Shown here one piece after another: positions 9,415 to 19,500 of a stretch of 64,000 nt of DNA. The stretch is from Parachlamydiales bacterium (GTDB taxonomy: Bacteria > Chlamydiota > Chlamydiia > Chlamydiales > SM23-39). Location: positions 434,001 through 498,000 of the forward strand of contig JAIBBX010000002.1 in assembly GCA_019694475.1 (NCBI GenBank), read 5' to 3'. The notes below the pieces were generated by a model that did not search any database, was not told where the DNA came from, and saw only the letters and a list, made by a program, of their open reading frames with translations. A program made the position numbers and the translations under genes. How positions within the stretch are numbered: the first letter of the stretch is position 1; each line of letters begins with the position of its first letter.

Positions 9415-11063
9415 TGAAAAGATTTTTTATTTTCTTTCTCTTCCTACTTCCTCTCTTGGCAGATGAAAAGCCTCTCATCAAAGCAGCAGGCAGTCCTCGC
9501 GTAGTGAAAGATCAGAAAACTTTTCTGGTGCAAGGCTATACTCTCGTTCCTGGCGGGACAGAGGTAGCAAACGTAGAGCGCAAGCCGGGCGTTCATATTC
9601 AGCTCGAGGAAAAAAATGAACCTGAATTGGAAGCGCAGCTTCAGCCTTTGATTGGCCAACCTCTCACAGAGTCTCTGATCCTTCAGGTAAAAAACATCAT
9701 TGTGAATTACTACAGACAAGCACATGGCCAGTATGTCGCGGCGATTGTTCCAGTGCAGAAAGTGGCAAATGGCGTCATCATTCTTCAAATCCTAGAAGGA
9801 CACATCGGCAATATCGAGTATAAAGGGCAAAAATGGTTCAAAGAGAAAGTCATTGCGAATGCACTGGGCATCAAGCCGGGCGATCCGCTCATTGAGATGG
9901 AATTCCTCAATGATGTGACTTGGTCCAACCGAAACCCTTTCCGCAATACCCAGATGGTTCTTGTGCCAAGCCGCAATCCAGGAGAAACGAATCTCCAATT
10001 CCTGACAACAGACCGTTTTCCAGTGAGATTTTATGTAGGAGCTGACAACACAGGATTCAAATCGAATGATGTGTATCGCCTCTTTGCCGGTTTTAACTGG
10101 GGAGATGCCTTCATGATTGGAGATATTCTCTCTTATCAATACACGGCAGCGCCCAACTTTCACGACTTCCAATCGCATGTAGCCAACTACACTTCATTCC
10201 TCCCTTGGCAGCATATCATGACGATTTACGGAACCTATGGAACCGTTTATCCAAACATTCCGAATTTCAATGTCGATGGCAAAAATATCCAAGCATCGCT
10301 CCGCTATCAAATTCCATTCCGTCCTCTTTTTGGCCAGTTTAGACATCATGTGGAGTGGGGATTTGACTGGAAATGGCTGAACAGCAATCTCTTTTTCCTT
10401 GGAGATGTACAAGAAGGGACAGTGAGCACGCAGACGATTACCATCACGCAGTTCATGGCCTCATATAAATTCCAAAAGAACTGGACCCAAAATCTTTTCA
10501 CTTTCCGGATGGACATGTACCTTTCGCCTTGGAAAGACTGGATTTTTCCTTATCAAACACTCGACGATTATAATTCTCAAAGAGCTGGCAGCCATGTACG
10601 CTATGCGTATTGGAAAGGGTCCTTGAGCAATGTGTACAAGATGAAACGGGGAATTACTTTGACGCAGCAAGTGAGAGGACAGCTTGCCACAGGCACCTTG
10701 CCAGTGGCGGAGCAATTCGGCCTTGGCGGCATGAATACGGTGCGCGGCTACTATGAACAGCAATTTGTGGCCGATGATGCTATCTGCATCAACTTTGAAG
10801 CATTCACCCCCGTTGTCTCTTTCTTCAAAGCAACCCGCAATGAGTTTTCGGCCCTTGTATTTGTCGATTATGGATTTGGATATAATTACAGTGTGACTGC
10901 ACCTGAGTTCCGAGCTCAAAACCTTCTCGGCATAGGACCAGGGCTGCGTTACGATATTTCTTCCTATTTTACGAGCAGAATTGATTATGGATTTCAGGTT
11001 CTTGGAATCCCTCCTGGTCCTAGATTTGGAAGATTTCACTTTAGTTTGATTGCAAGTTATTGA
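9414..11063 (+). CDS. TpsB1: two-partner secretion transporter (ShlB/FhaC family)
   Basis: 549 residues from ATG 9414, which overlaps the tpsA1 stop (TGATG); a TTG one codon earlier is less likely. Signal peptide MKRFFIFFLFLLPLLA. POTRA region about 45-200, including the pattern PLTESLILQVKNIIVNYYR and ILQILEGHIGNIEYKG, then a 16-stranded Omp85-type barrel. The conserved L6 tetrad is VRGY at 443-446 (GLGGMNTVRGYYEQQF). It inserts in the outer membrane and translocates TpsA1. The FecR gene follows after 9 bp. Confidence 0.93.
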   Translation: MKRFFIFFLFLLPLLADEKPLIKAAGSPRVVKDQKTFLVQGYTLVPGGTEVANVERKPGVHIQLEEKNEPELEAQLQPLIGQPLTESLILQVKNIIVNYYRQAHGQYVAAIVPVQKVANGVIILQILEGHIGNIEYKGQKWFKEKVIANALGIKPGDPLIEMEFLNDVTWSNRNPFRNTQMVLVPSRNPGETNLQFLTTDRFPVRFYVGADNTGFKSNDVYRLFAGFNWGDAFMIGDILSYQYTAAPNFHDFQSHVANYTSFLPWQHIMTIYGTYGTVYPNIPNFNVDGKNIQASLRYQIPFRPLFGQFRHHVEWGFDWKWLNSNLFFLGDVQEGTVSTQTITITQFMASYKFQKNWTQNLFTFRMDMYLSPWKDWIFPYQTLDDYNSQRAGSHVRYAYWKGSLSNVYKMKRGITLTQQVRGQLATGTLPVAEQFGLGGMNTVRGYYEQQFVADDAICINFEAFTPVVSFFKATRNEFSALVFVDYGFGYNYSVTAPEFRAQNLLGIGPGLRYDISSYFTSRIDYGFQVLGIPPGPRFGRFHFSLIASY

Positions 11064-11072
11064 GAGTGATTT

Positions 11073-11843
11073 ATGCGAGTTTTTTTCCTCCTTTTTGCCC
11101 TTACCCTCTTCGCTGCCGACCCGATCGGCAAGGTAACTGCTGTGGATGGGAATGTCCTTGCAAAAAGTTCTTCCGGTGAAAGAACTCTCACAGCAGGCTC
11201 TGATATTTTCTTGAAAGAGACCATCGTCGTTGCTGTCAATGCACTTGCGCAGATTCAATTTACCGACGGCGGAATCATCAATTTGATTTCTGGAACTGAA
11301 TATCGAGTGAACACGTACAAATACCAAAAAACCTTCCAAAAAGATCAATCCTCTTCGGAACTCTTGAAGGGAGGCTTCCGGGTTTTGACAGGATCGATCG
11401 GAAAATCGAATCCCAACAATTATGAAATCAAAACGCCATCTGCAACTATCGGTCTTCGCGGCACCATTGTAGAAGCTCGAATGGTCGATGGAGCCCTTTT
11501 TGTAGGGGTCGACGCTGGAAAGGCCCTTGTATCAAACAGCGCAGGGTCAGCGCTGATTGGCGTGGGAGAAAAAGCCTCTTTTGTCAAGATTCCTGGACCT
11601 AGTGCTCCTCCTGAAGTAACGGTACAAAGACCGCTAGAGCTGGAAAGAAACCTCTTCAATCCACCTGTAGGCGGGCTTTCAATCGATGCGCAACCGCAGG
11701 CTGCAGCGCCAGCAGAAGCAGCTCCAAAAGGAGCCGCTCAGCCGGCAGCTCCTGAATCTCCTGCAATTGGAGAAACTCCCGATCAAGGAGGCGATCTGCT
11801 GACTCCGACTGGCGGCGGAGCATCAATCCAAGGCGGCTGTTAA
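11073..11843 (+). CDS. FecR-domain periplasmic protein
   Basis: 256 residues. Signal peptide MRVFFLLFALTLFAA. FecR-type beta domain about 20-190: IGKVTAVDGNVLAKS, a strand-rich core, then the signature region TPSATIGLRGTIVEARM (about 126-142). The tail from about 205 is Ala/Pro/Gly-rich and probably flexible. The domain is known from anti-sigma regulators, but exported copies without a transmembrane anchor also occur beside CHASE2-cyclases, as here. It is the last gene of the TpsA1-TpsB1 run and faces a CHASE2 cyclase across a dyad. A role as periplasmic ligand or partner of CHASE2 is inference. Confidence 0.85.
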   Translation: MRVFFLLFALTLFAADPIGKVTAVDGNVLAKSSSGERTLTAGSDIFLKETIVVAVNALAQIQFTDGGIINLISGTEYRVNTYKYQKTFQKDQSSSELLKGGFRVLTGSIGKSNPNNYEIKTPSATIGLRGTIVEARMVDGALFVGVDAGKALVSNSAGSALIGVGEKASFVKIPGPSAPPEVTVQRPLELERNLFNPPVGGLSIDAQPQAAAPAEAAPKGAAQPAAPESPAIGETPDQGGDLLTPTGGGASIQGGC

Positions 11844-11864
11844 CATAGAGATTTTTCTTCTTCT

Positions 11865-11937
11865 TCTCTGTGGTTTCTATCTCTGTGGTGAAATATTTCT
11901 GTCGAGATTTTTACCACAGAGATAGATACCACAGAGA
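11865..11937. repeat. 25-bp inverted repeat between convergent genes
   Basis: The arms 11865-11889 and 11913-11937 pair with one mismatch across a 23-nt loop. Each arm itself contains CTCTGTGGT twice, so the 9-mer occurs four times. It sits between the convergent FecR and cyclase genes and would fold in both transcripts, so it can serve as a bidirectional terminator. The internal repetition suggests a dispersed repeat family rather than a simple terminator. Confidence 0.75.
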
Positions 11938-11950
11938 AAAGCTTGTTCTC

Positions 11951-14152
11951 TTACTTGGATTCTAGAATGGTGGTGCCGTCCCAACCTTCGGGTGGAGGGG
12001 TTAATCGATAGGCGGCAATTCGGGAAAGATATACATCGTAGAGCTTCTCTTTCAACTTCATAAAGATTGCTTCCGCTTCATCCCATCGCTTTTGCATGTA
12101 AGCTTCGAGCCCTTTTTGATGCAGCTCCAATTTCTCCCGCATCTCTGCCGTCTCTTCCCCTTTTTTGCAAAGAGGTTCGTAAATCAGGATCGCCTGAGCC
12201 TTCCCTTTTACAATCACTTTGTCCAATAAGCGGAATGTGAATAGAGATTTCGTCTTTTCGTAGGTCGTTTCGCCAACCACTGTGTCTACATTATAAACTC
12301 TTGTGAGACTCTCAAGCCTGGACCCCAAATTAACGGCATCTCCCAAAACAGTATAGGCTTTCCTATACTTAGAACCCATATCGCCTACATTCATGCTTCC
12401 CGTATTGATCCCAACTCCGATTTGGATGGGAGGCATTTGCAACGAGGCCAAATCCTGATTGAGATCTTTTAACTTTCGATGCATATCAAAGCTCGCATTG
12501 ATGGCATGCTCGGCATGGCTTGGATCATCTAATGGCGCGCCCCAAAATGCCATGATCATATCGCCTACGTATTTGTCGATGGTCCCTTTATCATGGAAGA
12601 TCACTTCCGTCATGGGAGTGAGATAGTGGTTGAGAAGCATTTTTAAATCGGACGCCGGCAGCTTTTCGCACAGTTTTGTGAACTGCCGGATATCGGAAAA
12701 TAATACAGTCAGCTCCTTCGATTCTCCTTCAAGTCCAAATTCTCCTCTTTTTTTCAGCATTTGATCGAGATAATCGGGAGGAACATATTGGCCGAAAATG
12801 GCTTTTAGATCTTTCCTGCGGCGGCTTTCGAATAGATAGCCGGATATTTCATTGATGACGAACAGGATGAAAACAGAAAGGAGAGGGAAGACGATTGGGA
12901 AAACAATCTGATGCACTTGCCACATGTAGTGGTAAGCGAGAAGCAAAAGTGATGCGAATATGGCGGTAACAAAAAACGATGTAATCGGACCTATGAAAGG
13001 GAGGGTAAAGGAAAGTATAGCGCCAACTACTAGAATGATAAAAACTCGAACTCCTTTCTCCCAAGCAGGCCTAGAAGGAAGGTACCCTTCTAAAATCCCC
13101 GATGCAATATGCGCATGCACCTCGATCCCAGCAAAAATCGGCGCAATAGCAGATGCAACCAAGTCGCCCATGGCGGTGGCGGAAGAGCCGATGAATACTA
13201 ATTTATTCCAAACAGCCTCTTTTCCCGCTTTTCCGGAAAGAATATCAGTTGCTGAGACATATTTAACGGAAAAAGGAGGGCCCCGGAAAGGAACTAAAAT
13301 CCGCCCCCATTGATCGGTCGGAATCACTGTTTTTCCAAGTTGAATTCCTTCGATCGCCGTCACCCCCTGGTATTCTCCAACCAAGATTTTCAATTCGGGT
13401 TTGTTTAGAAAGAGATTCACAGCAGCTAAAGACAAAGAGGAGAAGACCTTTTCTTTGTGTCTTAAAATCATCGGAGAAAAACGTAAAATCCCGTCTGAAT
13501 CTGGAGTTGCATTGATAAAGCCACCCGCTTTAGCGCTTTTTTGAAGGATCGGGATATTGGCCAAATAGGTGCTCATATCAGGAATCATAGTTCCTATTTT
13601 CGAACCGGGCGGGAGCTCTAAGAGCGGGGCGGGAAGCTCGCCTATTGTTTGCCCCTCGTGAGTAAACGCAAATCCTAGCACGGAATTGCCCTGAGCAAGA
13701 GCTTTTGCAAATTGATCATCATAGTTGAAGACTTGTTTCGACGACTCCAACTCTGGGATATTGATCGGTTTTCCTTCGTAAGCTTGAATTTCTTGCACCA
13801 CTTGGTCGACCAGATTGGCCTCTGATTCCGGGAAAATGATGTCGAAAGCTACAGCTTTAGCGCCGGAAGCGTAAAGATTCGAGATGAGCTTGCCCAGCTT
13901 CTTTCGATTCCACGGCCATCTTCCCTCAGTAATGATCGATCTATCGTCCACATCGACCACAACAATCGGCGATTCTTGACTCACCGGCTGATATTCAAAC
14001 CAGAGCATTGCATCGTAAGCAATGTTCTCAAAGCGCTTCAAAAAATTTTGCAAAGGAGGCGGATTGAAATAGAGAGCGAACGAGAGGAACAAAACAAACA
14101 GCAAGCTGATTGTGATCGGCAGCCATTTTTCAGGTCTTTTTCTGAACAGCAT
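11951..14152 (-). CDS. CHASE2-domain class III adenylate/guanylate cyclase
   Basis: 733 residues from ATG 14152. Order: one N-terminal membrane helix (10-30), extracytoplasmic CHASE2 sensor (about 40-355; PIVVVDVDDRSI, GRWPWNR, FDIIFPE), three membrane helices (368-440), a short linker, and a class III cyclase domain (480-660). The two metal aspartates are present (FSDIRQF, about 487; GDMIMAFWG, about 531), as are the transition-state Asn and Arg (DAVNLGSRLE). The tail (665-733) looks helical, TPR-like. It should make cAMP (possibly cGMP) in the cytoplasm in response to a periplasmic cue. Its start overlaps the stop of the gene for a cyclic-nucleotide-binding protein (TGATG), which implies sender and receiver are made together. 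Confidence 0.93.
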   Translation of the reverse strand: MLFRKRPEKWLPITISLLFVLFLSFALYFNPPPLQNFLKRFENIAYDAMLWFEYQPVSQESPIVVVDVDDRSIITEGRWPWNRKKLGKLISNLYASGAKAVAFDIIFPESEANLVDQVVQEIQAYEGKPINIPELESSKQVFNYDDQFAKALAQGNSVLGFAFTHEGQTIGELPAPLLELPPGSKIGTMIPDMSTYLANIPILQKSAKAGGFINATPDSDGILRFSPMILRHKEKVFSSLSLAAVNLFLNKPELKILVGEYQGVTAIEGIQLGKTVIPTDQWGRILVPFRGPPFSVKYVSATDILSGKAGKEAVWNKLVFIGSSATAMGDLVASAIAPIFAGIEVHAHIASGILEGYLPSRPAWEKGVRVFIILVVGAILSFTLPFIGPITSFFVTAIFASLLLLAYHYMWQVHQIVFPIVFPLLSVFILFVINEISGYLFESRRRKDLKAIFGQYVPPDYLDQMLKKRGEFGLEGESKELTVLFSDIRQFTKLCEKLPASDLKMLLNHYLTPMTEVIFHDKGTIDKYVGDMIMAFWGAPLDDPSHAEHAINASFDMHRKLKDLNQDLASLQMPPIQIGVGINTGSMNVGDMGSKYRKAYTVLGDAVNLGSRLESLTRVYNVDTVVGETTYEKTKSLFTFRLLDKVIVKGKAQAILIYEPLCKKGEETAEMREKLELHQKGLEAYMQKRWDEAEAIFMKLKEKLYDVYLSRIAAYRLTPPPEGWDGTTILESK

Positions 14153-15321
14153 CAAATCCCTCGGGAAGCATCGAAAAGACGTATGAGGGTATCAAAATCG
14201 AGGATGAAAAATCCCCAGGTTCCAATGATGACGTGGGAAATAATGACGCCGATGAGAGACTTTTGGGTTTCAAATAACATTCCCCAAAAAAAGCCGCAAA
14301 TGAGACTTGCAATTGCAATCCAAGGATCTTTTGTTGTGTGAAGCATTTGAAAAATTAAATTGGAAATAACAATTGCGGCAATCACCCGATTTGGGCCCTG
14401 AAAGAAATTTCGAAAACTGGTTTGGATGCCGCCTCTGGCGACAAACTCCTGCAATGGAGCCAGGACAATGTATACACCTATAAAGCCTGCCAATTCTTTT
14501 AGTTTTTCTGGTTTGGCGAAAAGAGTCTGGCCGCTAAAAATGTCGACATTATGAATGAGGACCCATTTCAAGACCGCAAACAATAACATGATCGGCAAAG
14601 AATATAGGATCGCTTCCACAGACACTCGGAACCAATTCTTAAAAGTTAGGCCAAAAAAAGCGAGAGGGTATCCAGAAGTCCAAATCACATAGAAAGTAGA
14701 TGTTGAAAATGCGAGGAACAAGGCTCCTGTCACAATCATATCAATTGTCTGTCTGTAGGTAGGAAACCAAACAGTCAGATCGAAGAGATTAAACCAAATG
14801 GCCACCAGCACGATCACATGAATGAGCATGTCGCTTGTGTGCCTATGCGTTTGCATGAAGCTCAGTTTATCTTTCAGAGACTCAATGAGGGTTTGGTCTG
14901 TTCTCCGGAGATTGCCGCTCACTTTTTTGGCTAGCTGAGTGACAATTTTGAAATAAAGAGGCTTTACATTTTCAGTAGCTTGGAGCTTATCGAGATTAAT
15001 AGAAATCGCCGTCACCGGCTCCAAAACTTGCACAGAGGCCGATCTTTTTTCGTTTTCAAGGTGGGCCATTTCGCCAAAAAATTGCCCCTCTGAAATGATT
15101 CCAAACCTTTCAAATCGCTCTTCGACTTTTCTCAATACCGCCAGTTTGCCTTTCACGACGAGGAATAATTCCCTGCTTGCATCCCCCTCATTGAAAACCA
15201 TCTCATTCAGATTGAAATTATTGAATTGTATGAAGGGAATGAGCTCTTCCAATTCTTGGAGCGAAAGTCCTTTAGTCAGTTCGTTTTGCCTGAGAAAAGC
15301 AATGATATCTACCCGTTCCAT
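14152..15321 (-). CDS. Cyclic-nucleotide-binding domain fused to CPBP intramembrane protease
   Basis: 389 residues from ATG 15321 (AGGGAG just upstream; a GTG one codon earlier is possible). Residues 5-135 form a Crp-type cNMP domain with an intact phosphate-binding cassette, FGEMAHLENEKRSASV, holding the key Glu and Arg. A helical linker (about 135-165) leads to about seven membrane helices (168-380) with CPBP/CAAX-protease motifs: QEFVARG (usual EExxxR, first Glu replaced by Gln), NLIFQMLH and a final ISHVIIG His. It could be a cAMP-gated membrane protease or a signalling scaffold. The cyclase gene overlaps its end. No DNA-binding domain is present, so it is not a Crp transcription factor. 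Catalytic activity is uncertain because of the Gln. Confidence 0.85.
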   Translation of the reverse strand: MERVDIIAFLRQNELTKGLSLQELEELIPFIQFNNFNLNEMVFNEGDASRELFLVVKGKLAVLRKVEERFERFGIISEGQFFGEMAHLENEKRSASVQVLEPVTAISINLDKLQATENVKPLYFKIVTQLAKKVSGNLRRTDQTLIESLKDKLSFMQTHRHTSDMLIHVIVLVAIWFNLFDLTVWFPTYRQTIDMIVTGALFLAFSTSTFYVIWTSGYPLAFFGLTFKNWFRVSVEAILYSLPIMLLFAVLKWVLIHNVDIFSGQTLFAKPEKLKELAGFIGVYIVLAPLQEFVARGGIQTSFRNFFQGPNRVIAAIVISNLIFQMLHTTKDPWIAIASLICGFFWGMLFETQKSLIGVIISHVIIGTWGFFILDFDTLIRLFDASRGI

Positions 15322-15346
15322 CACTCCCTAAATAACTCATAGGAGA

Positions 15347-16552
15347 TCAATAGAGCAAGTATTTCTTCCGGATTTCCAGAAAGGCTTCCCGCTCTGCTTT
15401 ATGCAATTCGATGAGTTTCCAAGCAGGATACTTTTCTTTCATGAGGGTTTCATAGACTTTGTCTGTGCCATTCGCCTTGCAAAAAAGATCCTTTTTCGGC
15501 GAATTAGCAAGCTGCTTGGTGAACTCTTTCGGATACAAACTCTTAAGCATTCCGAGAATGAGGAATTGGACAGAGAGGGGCTTATACACTTTTGCATCGG
15601 TGATCTGAATTAAAATCCCATTGCAATCGATTCCCTTATAAAGTCCCCAGAAGGGGCGGAAAGAATAGGGCTGAAAGTGGACGCCAGGCAGGTTTTGAGC
15701 ATTCAGCTTTTCTGCAAATTCTTTCGAATCAATCCAAGGAGCGCCAACTACTTTGAAAGGCAAAGTGAACCCAATTCCTATGTTCAATATGCCCAGTTCT
15801 CCTAAAATCCCCGTCGAGGGACAAAAAAACGGGGTATCGGGTTCAGGAACATTGGGACTTGGCGGGATCCAGGCAAGCCCCGTATCGCGATAACTCATCC
15901 CCCGTGTCCAACCTTTCATCGGGATCACTTTCAGTTTGCAGCCCACTTTGTACTCTGCATTGAAAAATTGGGCCAGTTCTCCGATCGTCATTCCATGGCA
16001 ATAGGGAATATTGATGTAGCCAATGAAAGATCGCCATTTCTCTTCTAGCATGGGACCGTCCACAATGAGCCCGTTGATCGGATTCGGCCGGTCCAACACG
16101 ATCACTTCAATTCCCAATTTGGCAGCCTCTTCCATCATATAGAATAGAGTGGTTGGGTAGGTGTAGGCTCTCACTCCGGTGCATTGAATGTCGTAAATCA
16201 CAACATCGAGGTCTTTGAGCATTTCTGGTTTCGGCCTGCGCGTTTCTCCGTGGAGACTATAAACGGGAATGCCCACTTCATCGCCATGTGCCACTGATTC
16301 CCAAGCATAATGCTGCCCTTTCAATCCATGTTCTGGGGAAAAGAGCGCTTTGATAGATATTTTTTCCTGCAAACGAGAAAGAGTGGGACACATTTTCCGA
16401 TCGATTCCGGTGTGGTTTGTGAGCAAACCAACCCGTTTTCCTTCCAAATGATCGGAGTGCCCATCTTCAAAAAAAACATCCACTCCTGGAGATACAGAAG
16501 GACTTGCTATGAGGGAAGAGCAAAAAAACAAAAAAAGAATCGCGCGCATCAT
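15347..16552 (-). CDS. DUF1343/NamZ-type exo-beta-N-acetylmuramidase, exported
   Basis: About 401 residues from ATG 16552 (a second ATG follows at 16549). Signal peptide MRAILFLFFCSSLIAS. The family core is clear: GKRVGLLTNHTG, ALFSPEHGLKG, DVVIYDIQCTGVRAYTY, VLDRPNPING, PYCHGMTIGELA and the IPPSPNVP segment. Characterised members remove N-acetylmuramic acid from peptidoglycan fragments, so a role in wall turnover or muropeptide recycling is likely; export points to the periplasm. An extended -10 (16561-16569) lies so close that the mRNA would be almost leaderless. Divergent from putA with only 22 bp between start codons. Confidence 0.88.
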   Translation of the reverse strand: MMRAILFLFFCSSLIASPSVSPGVDVFFEDGHSDHLEGKRVGLLTNHTGIDRKMCPTLSRLQEKISIKALFSPEHGLKGQHYAWESVAHGDEVGIPVYSLHGETRRPKPEMLKDLDVVIYDIQCTGVRAYTYPTTLFYMMEEAAKLGIEVIVLDRPNPINGLIVDGPMLEEKWRSFIGYINIPYCHGMTIGELAQFFNAEYKVGCKLKVIPMKGWTRGMSYRDTGLAWIPPSPNVPEPDTPFFCPSTGILGELGILNIGIGFTLPFKVVGAPWIDSKEFAEKLNAQNLPGVHFQPYSFRPFWGLYKGIDCNGILIQITDAKVYKPLSVQFLILGMLKSLYPKEFTKQLANSPKKDLFCKANGTDKVYETLMKEKYPAWKLIELHKAEREAFLEIRKKYLLY

Positions 16553-16560
16553 CAAAATCG

Positions 16561-16569
16561 ATTATAACA
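16561..16569 (-). promoter_or_regulatory. Extended -10 box upstream of the NamZ gene
   Basis: The minus strand reads TGTTATAAT, a perfect extended -10, ending 8 bases before ATG 16552. Transcription would begin within a few bases of the start codon, giving a nearly leaderless mRNA. The -35 position lies inside putA coding sequence and is poor, which extended -10 promoters tolerate. Confidence 0.5.
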
Positions 16570-16574
16570 GAAAT

Positions 16575-19500
16575 ATGAGCTACATGGAAGAGGCCTCTGA
16601 ACTTTTAGACGACGTAAAAGGCAAACCGCAAACTGTTGCTGAACGCAAACGCTTGGCGATAGAGCTTGCGGCGTTGATGCTGCACGAAGCAAGTCTTTCG
16701 ATGACCGCCGCAGAAAAGGCAGTGCAAGAGCAGCTAACGCGCCTCATGCGCGATCCTGTCGGCAAAGCCTTCACCACGGCAATGACAGATGAATGCTTCC
16801 GCAGCTCCACCAATAAACGGATCGCGGATCAGATGATCTATCTTCTCAATCAATTGGGAGTACCTCAATATCTCGATTGGTTCAAAAGATCCGAACTGTT
16901 TGCATTCCGAACTGTCGGGCCGCAGGTGGCTCAATTCTTAGTCCCATTTGCAATGCGGGCGCTTAGAAAACAGACCGAAACAGTGATTCTTCCTGGGGAA
17001 CCGGCCCTTCTTGAAAAACATCTCAAACAGCGCAAAGCAGAAGGTGTTCGTCAAAACATCAACCACTTAGGCGAAGCAATCCTGAGCGAATCCGAAGCAA
17101 AAAAGAGGCTTCACACTTATCTCGAAGACCTAAAAAATCCCGACATCGATTACATGTCGGTTAAAATCTCGACCATCTACAGTCAAATCAATCTACTTTC
17201 CTTTGACGATACAGTAGAAGCCATCTCTGAACGGCTTAAGAAACTTTACCGAGCTGCAATGGCCTCTGATCCGCACAAATTTGTGAACCTCGATATGGAA
17301 GAGTATCGAGATCTCGATCTCACCGTCGCAGCCTTTAAAAAAGTGCTCAGCGAACCTGAATTTCATTCATATTCAGCGGGGATTGTTTTGCAAGCCTACT
17401 TGCCCGATTCGCATCCCGTCCAAAAAAATCTGACAGAATGGGCAAAAGTGCGCGTAAAAAATGGCGGCGCTCCAATCAAGGTCCGCATCGTAAAAGGGGC
17501 CAATTTGGCGATGGAGCAGTTCGAAGCCTCGCTCAAAGGCTGGCCGCAGGCGCCCTATACGCAAAAAGTAGATGTCGACGCCAATTACAAACGGATGCTC
17601 GTCTATGGCTGCATTCCAGAAAACGCAAGAGCAGTCCGGCTCGGAATCGCAAGCCACAACCTCTTTGATATCGCCTTTGCGATGCTCCTTCGCCTTGAAA
17701 ACCAAGTAGAGCCATACACAGGTTTTGAAATGCTTGAAGGGATGGCCGATCATATACGCCGTGTTGTGCAAAAACTGACTGGCGATATGCTTCTTTATTG
17801 TCCTGTCGCAACGAAAGAAGAATTCCAGCACGCGATTGCCTATCTCATTCGACGCCTCGATGAAAATACCGGAGCAGAAAACTTCTTAAGACATGTTTTT
17901 GGCCTAAAACCGGGCACGGATGCGTGGGAAAGCCAAACCGCTCTCTTTTCTCAAAGCTGCGAAGATATGGAAAAGGCAAGCACAGTCCCAAGAAAACACC
18001 AAAACCGACAAGTTGAATCTCCTCCCCACGATCCAAAACTTCCGTTTGATAACGAACCAGACACCGATTTCTCGCTGCCGCAGAACAGAAAATGGGCCGA
18101 AGAGATCGCAAAACGGTGGAAACATCATAAAGAAAAACACATTCCTATCGTGATTGCCGGCAATGAATTGCATGCGGAAGATCATGGACAAAGCATCAGC
18201 CCTAACGATCCAAATGTAAAGCCGCTTTACATTTACACAAAAGCCCATAAGCATCATATAGATGAGGCGCTCAAATGCGCGAAAGAGCATGAAAAAACAT
18301 GGGGCTCTACCACGTTTGAGCACCGCAGCGGGCTTTTAGCGCGAGCGGCTCAAATTCTGCGTCAGCGTAGAGGCGAGCTGATCGGCGCCATGATGATCGA
18401 TGGCGGGAAAACATTTGCAGAAGGTGACCCGGAAGTTTCTGAAGCCATCGACTTTGCCGAATACTACCGGCGACAAGCAGAAAAAATGTCGCTCATGAAA
18501 GACATCCGATGGAAGCCGAAGGGAACTGTGCTCGTAGCATCTCCATGGAACTTCCCATGCGCAATCCCTGCAGGCGGGATGCTTGCAGCGCTCGTGGCTG
18601 GGAACTGCGTTCTCTTCAAGCCCTCTTCAGAAACAGTGCTCGTCGGCTGGCATCTCATCAATGCTCTTTGGGATGCGGGAATTCCGAAAGAAGTCCTGCA
18701 ATTCGTCCCTTGTTCCGGCGAAGGCGCTGGAAATGACTTGATCAAAGATGAAAGAGTCAATGCCGTGATTTTAACAGGCGGCACCGATACAGCGAAAAAG
18801 TTTCTCAAAATGCGTCCAAATCTTGATCTCGCTGCAGAAACGGGCGGCAAAAACTCGATGATCATCACAGCCCTTTCCGACCGTGATTTGGCGATTAAAG
18901 ATCTGATCCACTCTGCATTCAGCAATACGGGACAAAAATGCTCCGCAGCATCGCTCGCTATTTTGGAAGCCGAAGTATATGACGATCCTCACTTCCTAAG
19001 GCACTTGAGAGAAGCTGCTGCAAGCATGAAGGTGGGTCCGAGCTGGGATCTTTCAACCAAAATAGGCCCGCTCGTCCATGAACCTCGCGGCGTTCTCAAA
19101 AGAGCTCTTACTACTTTGGAAGAGGGAGAAGAGTGGCTGCTTGAGCCAAAGCAAGATCCGCATAATTCTTGCCTTTGGAGTCCTGGCATCAAGCTGCATG
19201 TCCGTCCTGGCGGTTTTACGCACATGACTGAGCTTTTCGGTCCAGTTCTAGGCTTAATGCGAGCCAATAATCTCGCGCACGCGATAGAACTTGCGAATAT
19301 GGTTCCTTACGGTTTGACTTCCGGCCTACACAGTCTTGATGATCGGGAACAAACCAAATGGATGGAAGAGATCGAAGCGGGCAACCTCTATATCAATCGA
19401 GGAATAACGGGGGCGATTGTGCGGCGCCAGCCTTTTGGCGGCTGCAAAGCTTCCAGTATCGGCAATGGCGCGAAAGCGGGCGGGCCGAATTATCCTCGCG

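Noticed and set aside
6301-11063. Contact-dependent inhibition (CdiA/CdiB with immunity gene)
   Set aside because: TpsA1 and TpsA2 are short, lack a VENN motif and a toxin-like C terminus, and no small immunity gene follows either.
10461-11348. 295-codon minus-strand ORF opposite tpsB1 and the FecR gene
   Set aside because: It is antisense to two clear genes, has no recognisable protein features and fits codon-bias shadowing.
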